This document shows positions 29,781 to 38,852 of a stretch of 64,000 nucleotides of DNA, in pieces. The stretch is from RPQJ01 sp963748985 (GTDB lineage: Bacteria > Pseudomonadota > Gammaproteobacteria > Steroidobacterales > Steroidobacteraceae). Both the position numbers and the translations under genes were made by a program. Below the pieces are notes generated by a model. It saw only the letters and a list, made by a program, of their open reading frames with translations. It did no database searches and had not been told where the DNA came from. Location of the stretch: NCBI GenBank assembly GCA_963748985.1, contig CAVVKQ010000001.1:315776-379775 (forward strand), given 5' to 3'. The first letter of the stretch is position 1. Every line of letters begins with the position of its first letter.

Positions 29781-30566
29781 TTACGCGGTCGGCGTATGTT
29801 GAGGCGGCCCTGTCCAACGAAAGCACTGCACTATCTCGTGAAGCAGCTCGGACAGCGACTGAACAGACCTGACGGAGATCTCCACCTCGCCATAGTGCCC
29901 GTCGGCCATGGTGCATCCAAATCGATTGCCGATCAGTGCGTCAAGCACGAGCGCACCGCCCGGCGCGTTGACAAGGAAATTTTCGACCGGTTGGAGTACG
30001 AGCGGCCTTGGACTCCTGCCGGCACCCAATCCACGGGAGCGGTCTTCAAGATGCTGCACGGTGTTGCGGACTCCGCGAACATCCGGAAACAGGAGGCTAA
30101 ACTCCTCCGACAGTTCTGCGACACGCGCCGGCACTCCATGTTCCTTAGCTAGAACGATCAGTAGCTTGTCGAACCCGTCCAGAGCGTAAACAAATGCGCG
30201 GGCGACTATGGTGGTCACATTGATCTCGAGTTCGCGAGGCACATGCCCCCTAGCCCACTTCTCTCGTTTGAAGCGCAACTCCGCCTCGCACGAAACGCGA
30301 CACAAGGCGTCCCCCGACATTTCCGAACCCAACTCCGCTGCGACCTGTCTTCGAATGTGGGCGCGACGATCCGCGTCGGCCGCCCATTGTTCAGTGTTGC
30401 CCTGTGCGTGCCGACGACCTACAGCCTCTTCGAAAAGATTTAAGGCGGCATTTGCCTCGAAGAACCGACTCTGAAGTCCGTGGAGGATCCTTTCAATCTT
30501 CCACGACTGATCCCGTTCCTCCCAATCCAGGCGACTGCCAGGAGTCGTAACTTCAAAGATGTGCAT
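29781..30566 (-). CDS. Hypothetical protein with HEPN-like RNxxxH motif
   Basis: This is a 261-residue soluble, mostly helical protein. VRGVRNTVQHLEDRSRG near residue 165 contains R-N-x3-H, the ribonuclease signature of HEPN domains. The surrounding helices (ARAFVYALDGFDKLLIVLAKEHG) fit that fold. No signal peptide or membrane helix was seen. It is transcribed toward tRNA-Arg at the very edge of the island, next to an AbiC-like gene. A role in phage defence or RNA cleavage is inferred. The family was not identified. Confidence 0.6.
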   Translation of the reverse strand: MHIFEVTTPGSRLDWEERDQSWKIERILHGLQSRFFEANAALNLFEEAVGRRHAQGNTEQWAADADRRAHIRRQVAAELGSEMSGDALCRVSCEAELRFKREKWARGHVPRELEINVTTIVARAFVYALDGFDKLLIVLAKEHGVPARVAELSEEFSLLFPDVRGVRNTVQHLEDRSRGLGAGRSPRPLVLQPVENFLVNAPGGALVLDALIGNRFGCTMADGHYGEVEISVRSVQSLSELLHEIVQCFRWTGPPQHTPTA

Positions 30567-30604
30567 AGCTTTCTGCCTTCGCCGCGAGCACCTCGATCCG
30601 CTCG

Positions 30605-31453
30605 CTAGACTACGCTCATGCGTCTTTGGTCATAGCTCATGATTGCGGTCGACTCGTACGCCGAAGACTCTCGATGGCTCGGGTGCAATAGCTCAGCGGT
30701 TGGTACGTGCTTCAGGATGCCGTACCTATTGATGAGCGGAGCGAAGCCTTCTGCGCCTTCACCAGTCGTCCCATTGTAAAAGAGCAAAAGCAACTCGTAC
30801 TTCGACAATTGCGCACGTGCAATGTTGGCGTAGTGGACCTTCTGGTGCTCGCTTAGATCGCTTGTGTGCACGAACTTGAATACGTGAAACAGCAAACGAA
30901 GATATTGCCCCAATTCAGCTTCGTGTTCTTTATACAAAGCTGCGTACAAGGTCGACGCGACTTGCAGGCTTTGCGGCGTATCCGGAATCTCATACTCGTC
31001 GTATTTACGCTTCAAGCTACGATAAAACATTTGAAACGCAGAACGCCCCTGAAAGTCAGTTTCGCGCGGTGGCGTCGTACTGAGCGCATAGAAATACTTC
31101 GGCCGAACTTCTATCGCTTTGAGGGCGTCGTCGAATCGCTGCAGCATCTGGAAAAATGTCGAATCGAAATTCTGTTGCCGCGATGCACGAAACTCAATTG
31201 TCTGCAGCCGCAGTGTTGCGATCACCGCCAGCAGTCCAAGAAAGCTCAGAATCGGCCCAAGGGCTCCACCGAAGAAGTCACCGAAGTGCCCCCACCTCGC
31301 CGAGTCGACCTCCAGGTTTCCGTGGAATTGGGTCAAATAAATCGTTAGAAATAATAAGATGGCGCCTATGCCAACCGCGATTAAGCCGTAGATGATTCGG
31401 CCAAACCATCTCTCTTGGTGCTTAAAATTCGCAGGTAACAAGGGGCGCTCCAC
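30605..31453 (-). CDS. Putative phage abortive infection (AbiC-like) membrane protein
   Basis: This is a 282-residue protein with two N-terminal transmembrane helices (IIYGLIAVGIGAILLFLTIYL and LGPILSFLGLLAVIATLRLQ) and a long cytosolic helical domain. GDFFGGALGPILSFLGL, QQNFDSTFFQMLQ, a 'YLRLLFHVFKFV' block and YANIARAQLSKYELLLLFYNG match the putative AbiC family. The start is a GTG at 31453. Codon choice is less GC-biased than the core genome, consistent with transfer. Phage exclusion activity is inferred from family only. Confidence 0.72.
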   Translation of the reverse strand: MERPLLPANFKHQERWFGRIIYGLIAVGIGAILLFLTIYLTQFHGNLEVDSARWGHFGDFFGGALGPILSFLGLLAVIATLRLQTIEFRASRQQNFDSTFFQMLQRFDDALKAIEVRPKYFYALSTTPPRETDFQGRSAFQMFYRSLKRKYDEYEIPDTPQSLQVASTLYAALYKEHEAELGQYLRLLFHVFKFVHTSDLSEHQKVHYANIARAQLSKYELLLLFYNGTTGEGAEGFAPLINRYGILKHVPTAELLHPSHRESSAYESTAIMSYDQRRMSVV

Positions 31454-31588
31454 GACGCACGAATTGCAGCATGTACCCGCTCAATCACAACACGTCAAGT
31501 GGAAGAGCCAAGCCAGCGTCGATCGCTGCGGGTCGACGCGACGACATATTGCCCAGCATCCTCCGCCCAACTGTTTCAAGAGCGTCGA

Positions 31589-32164
31589 ATGCCTAAGATT
31601 ACGTCCGCACGTCCAAAGATCGAGTTCACGGCGCAGAGCCGAAATGTCATGGCGCTACTGCACATGTACGAACAGCTGGACTCCTCTCGAAGGAAGGCCT
31701 ACGAGTTGTTGCCCATTATCGTGTTTGCAGGGTTTGCGATCGAGTCATATCTGAACTCTCTCGGAGCGAGGCGTCTTCCGATCTGGGATGAATTGGAACG
31801 ATTGCCTTGGCGGAAGAAGATCTCGATCCTTCATAAGTCAACCAACAACACCGCGACCTGGAGCGAAGACCCGCTGCAGTTCGCGACAGAGATCTTTAGT
31901 ATTCGTGACCGCTTGGCCCACGGTAAGCCCGAGTTAGTTTTCGGTCCCGAGTTTGTGGAAGTAGATGCTGCGAGCGCTTTGCTGCACAGTGGGCGACTGG
32001 AACCAGACTGGTACCTCAAGATAACAAGTCAGTGGGTGCGCGATACAAGACCTCGTTTTGAACGGCTGATGGCTTACCTCGCAGCGCTGTACCGTCTAGA
32101 CGCGGACGACTACCTACATGTCGCGTCACCTAGTATCGAAGTCAAAGTGGAACACCGTTCTTAG
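31589..32164 (+). CDS. Hypothetical HEPN-like protein
   Basis: This is a 191-residue helical protein, divergent from the AbiC-like gene. FSIRDRLAHGKPE near residue 108 is an R-x4-H motif of the HEPN type, after a helix FAGFAIESYLNSLGARRLP typical of HEPN/Cthe_2314-like domains. The ATG at 31589 was chosen. The frame is open further upstream to 31499. It has lower GC than the flanking core genes. Likely part of the same defence-like group, with unknown activity. Confidence 0.58.
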   Translation: MPKITSARPKIEFTAQSRNVMALLHMYEQLDSSRRKAYELLPIIVFAGFAIESYLNSLGARRLPIWDELERLPWRKKISILHKSTNNTATWSEDPLQFATEIFSIRDRLAHGKPELVFGPEFVEVDAASALLHSGRLEPDWYLKITSQWVRDTRPRFERLMAYLAALYRLDADDYLHVASPSIEVKVEHRS

Positions 32165-32526
32165 GCATCGCTGAGTGGTCTGGTCACAGCGACTCGAATG
32201 GACAGGCGACTCTTTCCGGTTACTGGGTGTGAACAGGCGGTGAAATTTGACCAAGATTGTGGCCCATCACGCGTCGAAGACTAACCAGGGTTCAAGCGGC
32301 ATTTCTCAATGAGAATCGTGGGCTTGTCTCTTTTGTCGCATGGTCAACACTGGACGCCGGAAGCTGGTCAGTCCTCGACGCCGGTTCACAGTCCGTGGGA
32401 CCTGAGCGACAGTTTTGACAACTGTGCCGCCTGCTGCGGAAGGCCGAGATGGTGGAAGATTCGCAGTTAGCGTAAGGTTTTCGACGGATAGAGAGCGTCT
32501 ATCGGCGTCAATAATAAGGGACCGTC
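32165..32526. other. Intergenic gap, no gene seen
   Basis: No open frame with plausible content was seen on either strand. The region separates the defence-like genes from the first pigment-associated lipoprotein, so it should carry that gene's promoter. No clear promoter boxes were recognised. Confidence 0.4.
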
Positions 32527-33132
32527 ATGAAGACCGTGTTCGTTCGAGCAGGTACGTTCGCGGTGTTTGCTACGGCATTACTGATCCTCGGCGGTTGTGC
32601 GGTGGGAAATCGGTACGACTACGGCAACGCGATCAGCGGGCTGCCGGTGTCCGGCAGCGGCAAGCTGGCCGTCGACGTCGTCGATCACCGTCCATACGTG
32701 CTGAGCGGTGACAAGAAGCCGGACTTTGTTGGCCTGCAGCGGGGTGGCTTCGGCAATCCGTTTGAGGTTCGCACCGGGAGCGGCCGGCCGCTCGCGGCAG
32801 AGATGCGCGACGCGATCGCCAAAGCGCTCCAGCAGCAGGGCTTTGCGGTCGTGGGCGGCACCGAGGGGGCGCCACGCAAACTGGAGCTGCGCGTCTTCGA
32901 ATGGAAGACCGACGTCATGATGAAGATGAAGACGCTGTACGACCTGCAGCTCAGCGTCTTCGACGGCAGCGGTACGCTTCTGGCGCAGAGCAGGACGAAG
33001 GGGGAGGACGTCGGCAGCGGCGGCTTCGAATCGGGCAACGCGACGAACGCCGCCCGGACTTTCGAGCTGCGGTTCACCGAACTCGTGCGCGACGAAGCCG
33101 TCCGCAGCGCGCTCTCGAAGCCAGCCCCGTGA
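32527..33132 (+). CDS. YajG-like lipoprotein, paralogue of 43193-43807
   Basis: This is a 201-residue protein. The signal peptide ends in LGGC (residue 24). The mature domain contains VVDHRPYVLSGDKKPDFVGLQRGGFGNPFEV, closely matched in the lipoprotein at 43193-43807 (RPYVRSGDKPPYFIG, RGGFGNPWDV). The fold resembles YajG-type lipoproteins: a C-terminal half with helix AAEMRDAIAKALQQQGF and beta-strands. Being linked twice to the aryl polyene genes suggests an envelope role in pigment localisation, which is unproven. Confidence 0.75.
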   Translation: MKTVFVRAGTFAVFATALLILGGCAVGNRYDYGNAISGLPVSGSGKLAVDVVDHRPYVLSGDKKPDFVGLQRGGFGNPFEVRTGSGRPLAAEMRDAIAKALQQQGFAVVGGTEGAPRKLELRVFEWKTDVMMKMKTLYDLQLSVFDGSGTLLAQSRTKGEDVGSGGFESGNATNAARTFELRFTELVRDEAVRSALSKPAP

Positions 33133-33148
33133 TTCCAGGAGTATCGCG

Positions 33149-33601
33149 ATGAAAACATCGTTCGTTTCTCGGCTGTACCGCATCAGTCTCGGCCTGCTGG
33201 CCCTGTCGCTCGTCGGCTGCGTCGGCAATACGTCGGGCCAGCTGACGCTGCCGAAGGAGCAGGTGCAGGCTGGCAGCTACTTCGTGCAGCGGCACGACAA
33301 GGATGACCGCGACCTCGCCTCGACGATTGCAAAGGCGATGCAGGCGCGAGGCCTCCATGCGACCGCGGGGACGGTCTCGCAACGCCCGGCCGAGGCGACC
33401 TACGTCGTGACCTACGTCGACAAGTGGATGTGGGACATGCGCATGTACCTGTACGACCTGCGCATCGATCTACGCGACGCCCGCGACCAGTCGATCCTCG
33501 GGTATGGTCAGTCGATGCAGAGTTCGCTGAAGGCCATGGGTCAGACACACGAGGACGTCATCAATCGCGCCCTTGACCAGTTGTTCCCGCCCGGTAAGTA
33601 G
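33149..33601 (+). CDS. Small lipoprotein of unknown function
   Basis: This is a 150-residue protein. The signal peptide MKTSFVSRLYRISLGLLALSLVGC carries a lipobox. The mature part has a short charged helix (DLASTIAKAMQARGL), a YVVTYVDKWMWDMRMYLYDLRIDLRDA strand region and a C-terminal helix. It sits 16 nt after the YajG-like gene and is probably co-transcribed with it. No family was recognised. Confidence 0.72.
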   Translation: MKTSFVSRLYRISLGLLALSLVGCVGNTSGQLTLPKEQVQAGSYFVQRHDKDDRDLASTIAKAMQARGLHATAGTVSQRPAEATYVVTYVDKWMWDMRMYLYDLRIDLRDARDQSILGYGQSMQSSLKAMGQTHEDVINRALDQLFPPGK

Positions 33602-34036
33602 CGGTCGGGGGTGCCAACTGGAAACGGCGGGCACCCCTCCTTGTATCAAACGGGTCCGTCTGCAAGGTATTACTTCAGTTTGACGACGGTGCCCTTGAGC
33701 GTGACGCCGGCCATCGTGGCATCGGCACCGCACCGTCGACCTGCGCGCGCCGAACGGTGCGGTCCTTTCTCCTGGTTAGAGCCCTCGCGGGGGTTTTGGG
33801 ACCACTGGAATCAAGCGCGCACGCGATCTGTGCTTTCTCTTGGCAATTGAAAGTCGTGCCCGCTTTGGCGCAATGTCCGAGAAAGTGGCGTATCGGTTCG
33901 GCGCTGAACTTGAACTTGAACTTTGCGTTGACTTGTCGGATCAGCTCTCGGTGCTGTGTTCAGGCGATGTAGTCGGCTTGCCGGCCAAGTCCAGGATCAA
34001 ACGGCCGACCGCACCTGCACCAAGAACGAGCATGTC
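33602..34036. other. Intergenic region with a possible coding remnant on minus strand
   Basis: No full gene is present. On the minus strand, about 33674-33720 reads MAGVTLKGTVVKLK followed by a stop, like the C-terminal end of a secreted protein. No matching body was found upstream, so it may be a remnant. The rest shows no feature. The promoter of the MipA-like gene should lie near 33900-34036. Confidence 0.35.
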
Positions 34037-34879
34037 ATGCCTCTGCAGCGTCGTCTGAGGTCCGTCGCCATACTGCTGCTTGCCAGTCTGGTTGCCAGCC
34101 AGGCTATGGCAGCTGAAAAGCCCCTATGGGAACTGGGCATCGGCATGAGTGCGCTATCTTTTCCGGACTATCGTGGTTCTGACGAATCCAGCTTCTTCGC
34201 CATCCCCTTTCCCTATGTCGTTTATCGCGGCACATTTCTCAAGGCGGACAAGGACGGCATCCGCGGCGCCTTTTTCGACAACGACCGCATCGAACTCAAC
34301 GGGAGTGTCGGCGCCTCGGTGCCCGTGAGCAGCGACGACAACCGTGCCCGGCAGGGCATGCCCGATCTACAGCCGACGGTGGAGCTCGGTCCCTCGTTTG
34401 ACGTCAACCTTTGGCGCACCCGAGACCGGCGATACGAACTGGACTTCCGCCTGCCAGTACGTGCCGCTGTTACGGTGATAGGGGGGATGGATTATGTTGG
34501 ATGGGAATTTTCGCCGCGCCTCGTTCTCGACGTCAGCGATGTTGCAGGGCTGGTCGGCTGGAATCTGGGGTTGCTTGCTGGGCCCATTTACGGCTCGGAA
34601 CGTAGCCACGACTACTTCTATTCGGTAGCGCCGCAATACGCTACCGCCGACCGTCCGGCGTTCGATGCCGCGGCGGGCTACGCCGGCAGTCAGTTCCTGG
34701 TGTCGTTATCGAAGCGCTACCCGAAGTACTGGGTCGGTGCGTTTGCCCGCTGGGACAGTCTTGAAGGCGCCGCCTTTGCCAACAGCCCGCTGGTCAGGCA
34801 GCAGAGTTACTTTGCTGTCGGCGTCGCCATCGCCTGGATACTCGAGGAATCGTCCAAAGTTGTCGAGGCAGATGAGTAA
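34037..34879 (+). CDS. MipA/OmpV family outer-membrane protein
   Basis: This is a 280-residue protein. The signal peptide (RRLRSVAILLLASLVASQAMA) is followed by WELGIGMSALSFPDYRGSDES, the typical MipA/OmpV opening. Alternating beta-strands follow, with FPYVVYRG, SAPSV-like and RFNASV-like strands, and a C-terminal aromatic strand. The ATG at 34037 gives the signal peptide directly. In the family such barrels scaffold murein enzymes or act as porins. Here it lies next to pigment genes and may serve the envelope side of that pathway. Confidence 0.82.
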   Translation: MPLQRRLRSVAILLLASLVASQAMAAEKPLWELGIGMSALSFPDYRGSDESSFFAIPFPYVVYRGTFLKADKDGIRGAFFDNDRIELNGSVGASVPVSSDDNRARQGMPDLQPTVELGPSFDVNLWRTRDRRYELDFRLPVRAAVTVIGGMDYVGWEFSPRLVLDVSDVAGLVGWNLGLLAGPIYGSERSHDYFYSVAPQYATADRPAFDAAAGYAGSQFLVSLSKRYPKYWVGAFARWDSLEGAAFANSPLVRQQSYFAVGVAIAWILEESSKVVEADE

Positions 34880-34899
34880 ATCTGGCTCGCGCAGCGGGT

Positions 34900-36231
34900 T
34901 CAGCCGATTGTCTGACGATCGATGTGCTGCCAGAGCGGGCCTCGCATGCCGAACTTGCGTAGCACAGCGAACGTCCTCGAGTCGAAGCTGATGCCGAGGT
35001 GAGGCACCACCCAACGCGGTTGGTGCGTGGCGCGTTCCCGAACTCGCTCGTAGACGGCGTCGCGAAAGCGACGACGCTCCAGTTCGGTCCGTGAGTCGAG
35101 GACTTCGAGGTCTTCCACCCAGACGAGCATGATCGCGGCAAAGGGGTCAAGCTCCGCCACGAAATCGAGCGTACGGTCGATGTGCTCTAGCGTCTCGCCG
35201 GTCGTGCCGAGGATGAATGAGTGGCAGTCCTTCAGGCCGTGCGCCTTCGAGATACGCGAGAGGCGTGCGATCTTGTCCGTGTGAAAACCCTTGCGGAGTC
35301 GATCCAGGATGTCGTCACAGCCGCTGTCCGACCCGATCTCCATGCCGACGGCCCCTGCGCGCACCATGAGTTCCGCTAGCTCGTCGTCGAATGCCACTGG
35401 ATTTATGTAGCTCGTCCAGGGCGTGCGGTTGCCGCGAGCCACGAGTTCACGGCAGACCTCCTTCGCATGTCGCAGCGGAAGATTGAAGACGCTGTCTACG
35501 ATGAAGAGGTGCTCCACGCCGGAGCGAGAGCAGATCTCAGTGAACTCATCGGCGACCTTGCCGGGGTCGCGCAGGCGGCCCTGTCTCCCTTCGATCAGGG
35601 GATAGGTACAGTAGTCACAGCGCAGGGGGCAGCCGCGCTTCGTCTGCAGCGACTCGATCCCATAGTCGCTGTAGTAGCGCTCAGGCAGAACGCTGCGGTC
35701 CGGTCGGGGCAGGTCGTCCAGTGCGAGAAAGTGACCGGAGTGCCCGGCGAAGCGAACGTGCCCGTCTTCGCGGTAGTACAGGCCGTCGATGCGATCGAGC
35801 GCCGGCTCCGGCGTCTCGAGTTCGTCAAGCAACTGTGGAAAGGCTCGCTCGCCTTCGCCGGCAATGCCGTAGTCGGCGCCGAGGTCTTCCATAAGGGCCT
35901 GCGGCATGACGGAGAAGCCGCCACCGCCGAGCACGATTGGCGCCGGTGAGTTTGCGCGCACGGTCCGGATGATCTCGCGGTAAGCATCCAGGTTCGCCGT
36001 GATGTTTGTGTAATCCATGTTCTGGAGATTGCGCAGCCCGATCGCGACGAGGTCGGGCTGCGACTCGCGAAGGTTGCGGGCGACCGTCTCCAGGGGTTCC
36101 GGCTCGAAGCAGAGATCCCAGAACAGCTTCTCGTGCTGCTTGGGGGTTGCAGCCATCACCGACAGAATGCCGATAGGGAGGACGGCATCCGGCAGCTTTT
36201 CGCGGTTTGCGGAAATGAAAGCGACGCGCAT
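34900..36231 (-). CDS. B12-binding domain radical SAM protein
   Basis: This is a 443-residue enzyme. The N-terminal ~150 residues form a cobalamin-binding Rossmann domain (GILSVMAA, LVAIGLRN, IVLGGGGFSVMPQ). A canonical radical-SAM cluster motif CPLRCDYC (CxxxCxxC) lies near residue 205, and the TIM-barrel segment follows (FIVDSVFNLP, GMEIGSDSGCDDILDRLRKGF, SFILGTTGET). Class B radical-SAM enzymes methylate unactivated carbons or rearrange carbon skeletons. The substrate here is unknown. It opens a minus-strand group with the membrane protein and the phosphopantetheinyl transferase, so action on the polyene or its lipid carrier is a reasonable guess. Confidence 0.88.
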   Translation of the reverse strand: MRVAFISANREKLPDAVLPIGILSVMAATPKQHEKLFWDLCFEPEPLETVARNLRESQPDLVAIGLRNLQNMDYTNITANLDAYREIIRTVRANSPAPIVLGGGGFSVMPQALMEDLGADYGIAGEGERAFPQLLDELETPEPALDRIDGLYYREDGHVRFAGHSGHFLALDDLPRPDRSVLPERYYSDYGIESLQTKRGCPLRCDYCTYPLIEGRQGRLRDPGKVADEFTEICSRSGVEHLFIVDSVFNLPLRHAKEVCRELVARGNRTPWTSYINPVAFDDELAELMVRAGAVGMEIGSDSGCDDILDRLRKGFHTDKIARLSRISKAHGLKDCHSFILGTTGETLEHIDRTLDFVAELDPFAAIMLVWVEDLEVLDSRTELERRRFRDAVYERVRERATHQPRWVVPHLGISFDSRTFAVLRKFGMRGPLWQHIDRQTIG

Positions 36232-36252
36232 GATTGGTGTCGTCAGGTTTGC

Positions 36253-37006
36253 CTAGGAGTGGTCTCGATCGCTGCATGAACTCTGTCTCATGCCGGCGCT
36301 GGCTGGGCGAAAGACCTCGCGCACGCCTGCCAGTTGGCGCATGAAGTCAATAAATCCGCGGTACGTCTGCTGCGGAAATCGTCGCCGACGAAACCAGTAT
36401 TCGGCGGCGAAGAATGCACCGACGATCAGGTAGTTCAGTACGTTTGCGAAAAGTGACCATGTGTCGAGCGCGACTGTGACCGGCAGAGTCAGCCCGACGG
36501 CAAGCAGAAATTCCGCCAGGATGAGCCAGCGCGGCCAGGGTGAGGTTTATGGCCGACAGCAAGATGAAGAGGCCTGCCCATAATAGTGTCAGGCGACGAG
36601 CGTAGGCGGCTATGTCGCTGTCCACGCTGACGGTATTTCCATGCAAGATTCGAATGATGCGTTCGATCAATGGCAGCCGGCCCGACAGTAATGTGTGACC
36701 GAAGATCCATGCCATGAAGCCATTGATGAGGATAGGAGGCAGGAACAGCAAGAGCAGGGCTTGCTCACGACCGGCGATCGCAAGCAGGCCAAGACCGGCG
36801 ACGACCAGCAGCACCCAGGCGGCCACGCGCCGTCGCCGAAGTCCGGGCAGCAGGATGATCAGAATGAGTATCGCAATGCTCGCAGCGATAAGCGTCGGGT
36901 CTTTGGTCAGGACCGCGGCGTGTGCAAGTAAGGGATAGGACAGCCCGAGCACTGTCACGGTCGTGGCAGTGTCGCGTCCGAGACTCGCGGTGTCGGGCGG
37001 TTTCAT
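36253..37006 (-). CDS. Aryl polyene/xanthomonadin cluster membrane protein (COG4648-like), one frameshift
   Basis: This is an integral membrane protein of about 250 residues once rejoined, with five to seven hydrophobic helices. It resembles the conserved membrane protein of aryl polyene and xanthomonadin clusters (FGHTLLSGRLPLIERIIRILHG, WSLFANVLNYLIVGAFFAAEY, then RRRRFPQQTYRGFIDFM). One extra base in a GGG run near 36538-36540 breaks the frame. Removing it gives SAINLTWPRWLILAEFLLAVG. The true stop is then at 36253. Its molecular role is not known. Confidence 0.75.
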
Positions 37007-37028
37007 ATCGGGGGAACGGTGTCGCTTA

Positions 37029-37718
37029 TCAGGCGCAACCGCAAGTGGCATCATCGCTACTCATGCCGACGATCATGGCCCACGACTCCGTTTGCTGCTC
37101 GGGCCATTCGGCCGTGTGCACGGTCGCATCCAGCAGATCGGCCGACGCAGCAGTCCAAGCCGCTGCAAGTCGCAGTGTCGGTCGCGGTGCAAATATCATT
37201 GCTTTCCATCGTTGCGTCGTGGGAATCTCGGCGCGTCGTTCGCCAGCGACGTCAATCAAGCAGCATTGCCGGAGGGCGTCTGCGAGAGGCAGTCGCAAGG
37301 CCTTGGCAAAAGCCTCCTTCAGCGTCCAGAACTCGTAGAAGTTTGTGCAGAGTGCCGATGGATCATCCAGCGACGCGAGGTAGTCCGCCTCGGCCGTGGA
37401 GTAGGCGAGCCTAGCAATGTCCTTGAAGGCACGCGGTATAAGGGATTCGACGTCGACACCGACAGAGCTTGGTTCGGTCCCGACGGCAAGGGCGGCAAAC
37501 CCGCGGCTGTGGGAGAGGCTTCTAGCTTGGCCGTCCGCGACCGGAACTGCTGCTATCAGGGCGCGACTGGATGCATAGTCAAGGCGTCGACGGTTTGTGC
37601 GTAGGGCTGCCCATTCGGCATGGGCGTCGCTTTCGAGTCGCGATGGATCGAATTGCTTCGCGGCATCGGGCGTTCCAAGCCAGACAGCCCGCGCCCGCGG
37701 CGATGGAAGTGGCGACAT
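37029..37718 (-). CDS. 4'-phosphopantetheinyl transferase (Sfp-like)
   Basis: This is a 229-residue enzyme that transfers the phosphopantetheine arm of CoA to carrier proteins. SLSHSRGFAALAV, GVDVESLIPR and FYEFWTLKEAFAKAL are the three family signatures, with the Mg-binding Asp/Glu in GVDVE and WTLKEA. It is placed to activate the two ACPs of this locus. It lies 22 bases before the membrane protein gene on the same strand and divergent from the acyltransferase. Confidence 0.9.
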   Translation of the reverse strand: MSPLPSPRARAVWLGTPDAAKQFDPSRLESDAHAEWAALRTNRRRLDYASSRALIAAVPVADGQARSLSHSRGFAALAVGTEPSSVGVDVESLIPRAFKDIARLAYSTAEADYLASLDDPSALCTNFYEFWTLKEAFAKALRLPLADALRQCCLIDVAGERRAEIPTTQRWKAMIFAPRPTLRLAAAWTAASADLLDATVHTAEWPEQQTESWAMIVGMSSDDATCGCA

Positions 37719-37748
37719 CAGCCGGCCCGCGAGGGGGCAACTGACAGC

Positions 37749-38594
37749 ATGGAAGAGCGGCAGACATATCTTTGGCGAATCTTCGTCACCGGGACTTGCT
37801 TTGTCCTGTTCGGTCTCAGTGGCCTTATTCTAGGGCTCTTCGTCCTGCCCGTGACGCTGTTGTTGCCTGGGGGGGCTGCGCGGCGGCGCGCCCGCACGCG
37901 CGCGCTCGTCCAGCGTGCCTTCCGCTTGTTCGTGGATACGATGAGTGGTCTGGGCGGTGTGAGCTATGCGTTCGCCGGCACCGAGCGCCTCGGTCGGCCC
38001 GGGCAACTGATCATTGCCAACCATCCGACACTGGTAGACGTGGTATTCATCGTCGCATTCACGCCTGCCCCGGCGTGCGTCGTAAAGGCCGCCATCTTCA
38101 ATAACCCGTTTACCCGCTGGGTCGTGCAGGCGGCTGGTTACATCCGCAATTCCCCTACCGACACCATGATAGAGCAGGCGATTCTTGGGCTCAGGTCGGG
38201 TGATATTCTGATCATGTTCCCGGAGGGGACGCGGACGCGACCAGACCAGCCGCGCCACTTTCACCGTGGCGCGGCCAGCATCGCGACCCAGGCCGCTGCC
38301 GTATTGACCCCGGTTTACATAAGCGTCGACCAACCGTTGTTGCACAAGTCCCAGCCGTGGTATCGCGTGCCCCGACGTCGCCCCCATCTGTCGCTCAGGG
38401 TCGGTGAGGACATCGATCTGGCGCAGTACCGTGATATGCCGCCGCCCCGGGCGTCGCGGCAGCTCAACACATGGCTACTAGCGCATTACGAGACAGAGTT
38501 GGGGCACGCTAATGTCTATAATGAAAAACGATGGACAGGGAGGGGCATGCAGCCGCCGCGTACGCTGTTACAGGTGCCTTTGACTGAGTCTTGA
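37749..38594 (+). CDS. Lysophospholipid/1-acylglycerol-3-phosphate acyltransferase-like protein
   Basis: This is a 281-residue membrane-associated PlsC-family acyltransferase. An N-terminal helix (FVLFGLSGLILGLFVLPVTLLL) is followed by NHPTLVD (HX4D catalytic motif) and FPEGTRT (substrate-binding motif). The ATG at 37749 with GAGGGGG upstream is preferred over the longer open frame. In aryl polyene clusters such enzymes attach the polyene chain to its glycerolipid or sugar-lipid carrier. That role is inferred for this gene. Confidence 0.87.
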   Translation: MEERQTYLWRIFVTGTCFVLFGLSGLILGLFVLPVTLLLPGGAARRRARTRALVQRAFRLFVDTMSGLGGVSYAFAGTERLGRPGQLIIANHPTLVDVVFIVAFTPAPACVVKAAIFNNPFTRWVVQAAGYIRNSPTDTMIEQAILGLRSGDILIMFPEGTRTRPDQPRHFHRGAASIATQAAAVLTPVYISVDQPLLHKSQPWYRVPRRRPHLSLRVGEDIDLAQYRDMPPPRASRQLNTWLLAHYETELGHANVYNEKRWTGRGMQPPRTLLQVPLTES

Positions 38595-38603
38595 GGGGGG
38601 GGC

Positions 38604-38852
38604 ATGCAGACAAGAGACGAAGTCCTGGAGCAGATCAAGACGTCACTGGTTGAACTGTTCGAAATCGAACCGGCGCGGGTGACGCTCGAAGCAAGGCTCA
38701 ACGAGGATCTGGAGATCGACAGCATCGATGCGGTCGACCTGATAGATCGGTTGCGACGCCAGACGGGCCATAAGATCTCAGCGGATGATTTCAGGTCGGT
38801 GCGGACGGTGGGTGACCTCGCCGACGCCGTTCATGCTCTCGTAAAGGCGTGA
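38604..38852 (+). CDS. Acyl carrier protein (ApeE/F-like)
   Basis: This is an 82-residue helical protein with the phosphopantetheine site IDSIDAVDL near residue 38. The ATG is preceded by GAGGGGGGG. The stop overlaps the next start (GTGA). It would carry the growing polyene or starter acyl group. A second ACP is encoded at 47604. Confidence 0.9.
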   Translation: MQTRDEVLEQIKTSLVELFEIEPARVTLEARLNEDLEIDSIDAVDLIDRLRRQTGHKISADDFRSVRTVGDLADAVHALVKA

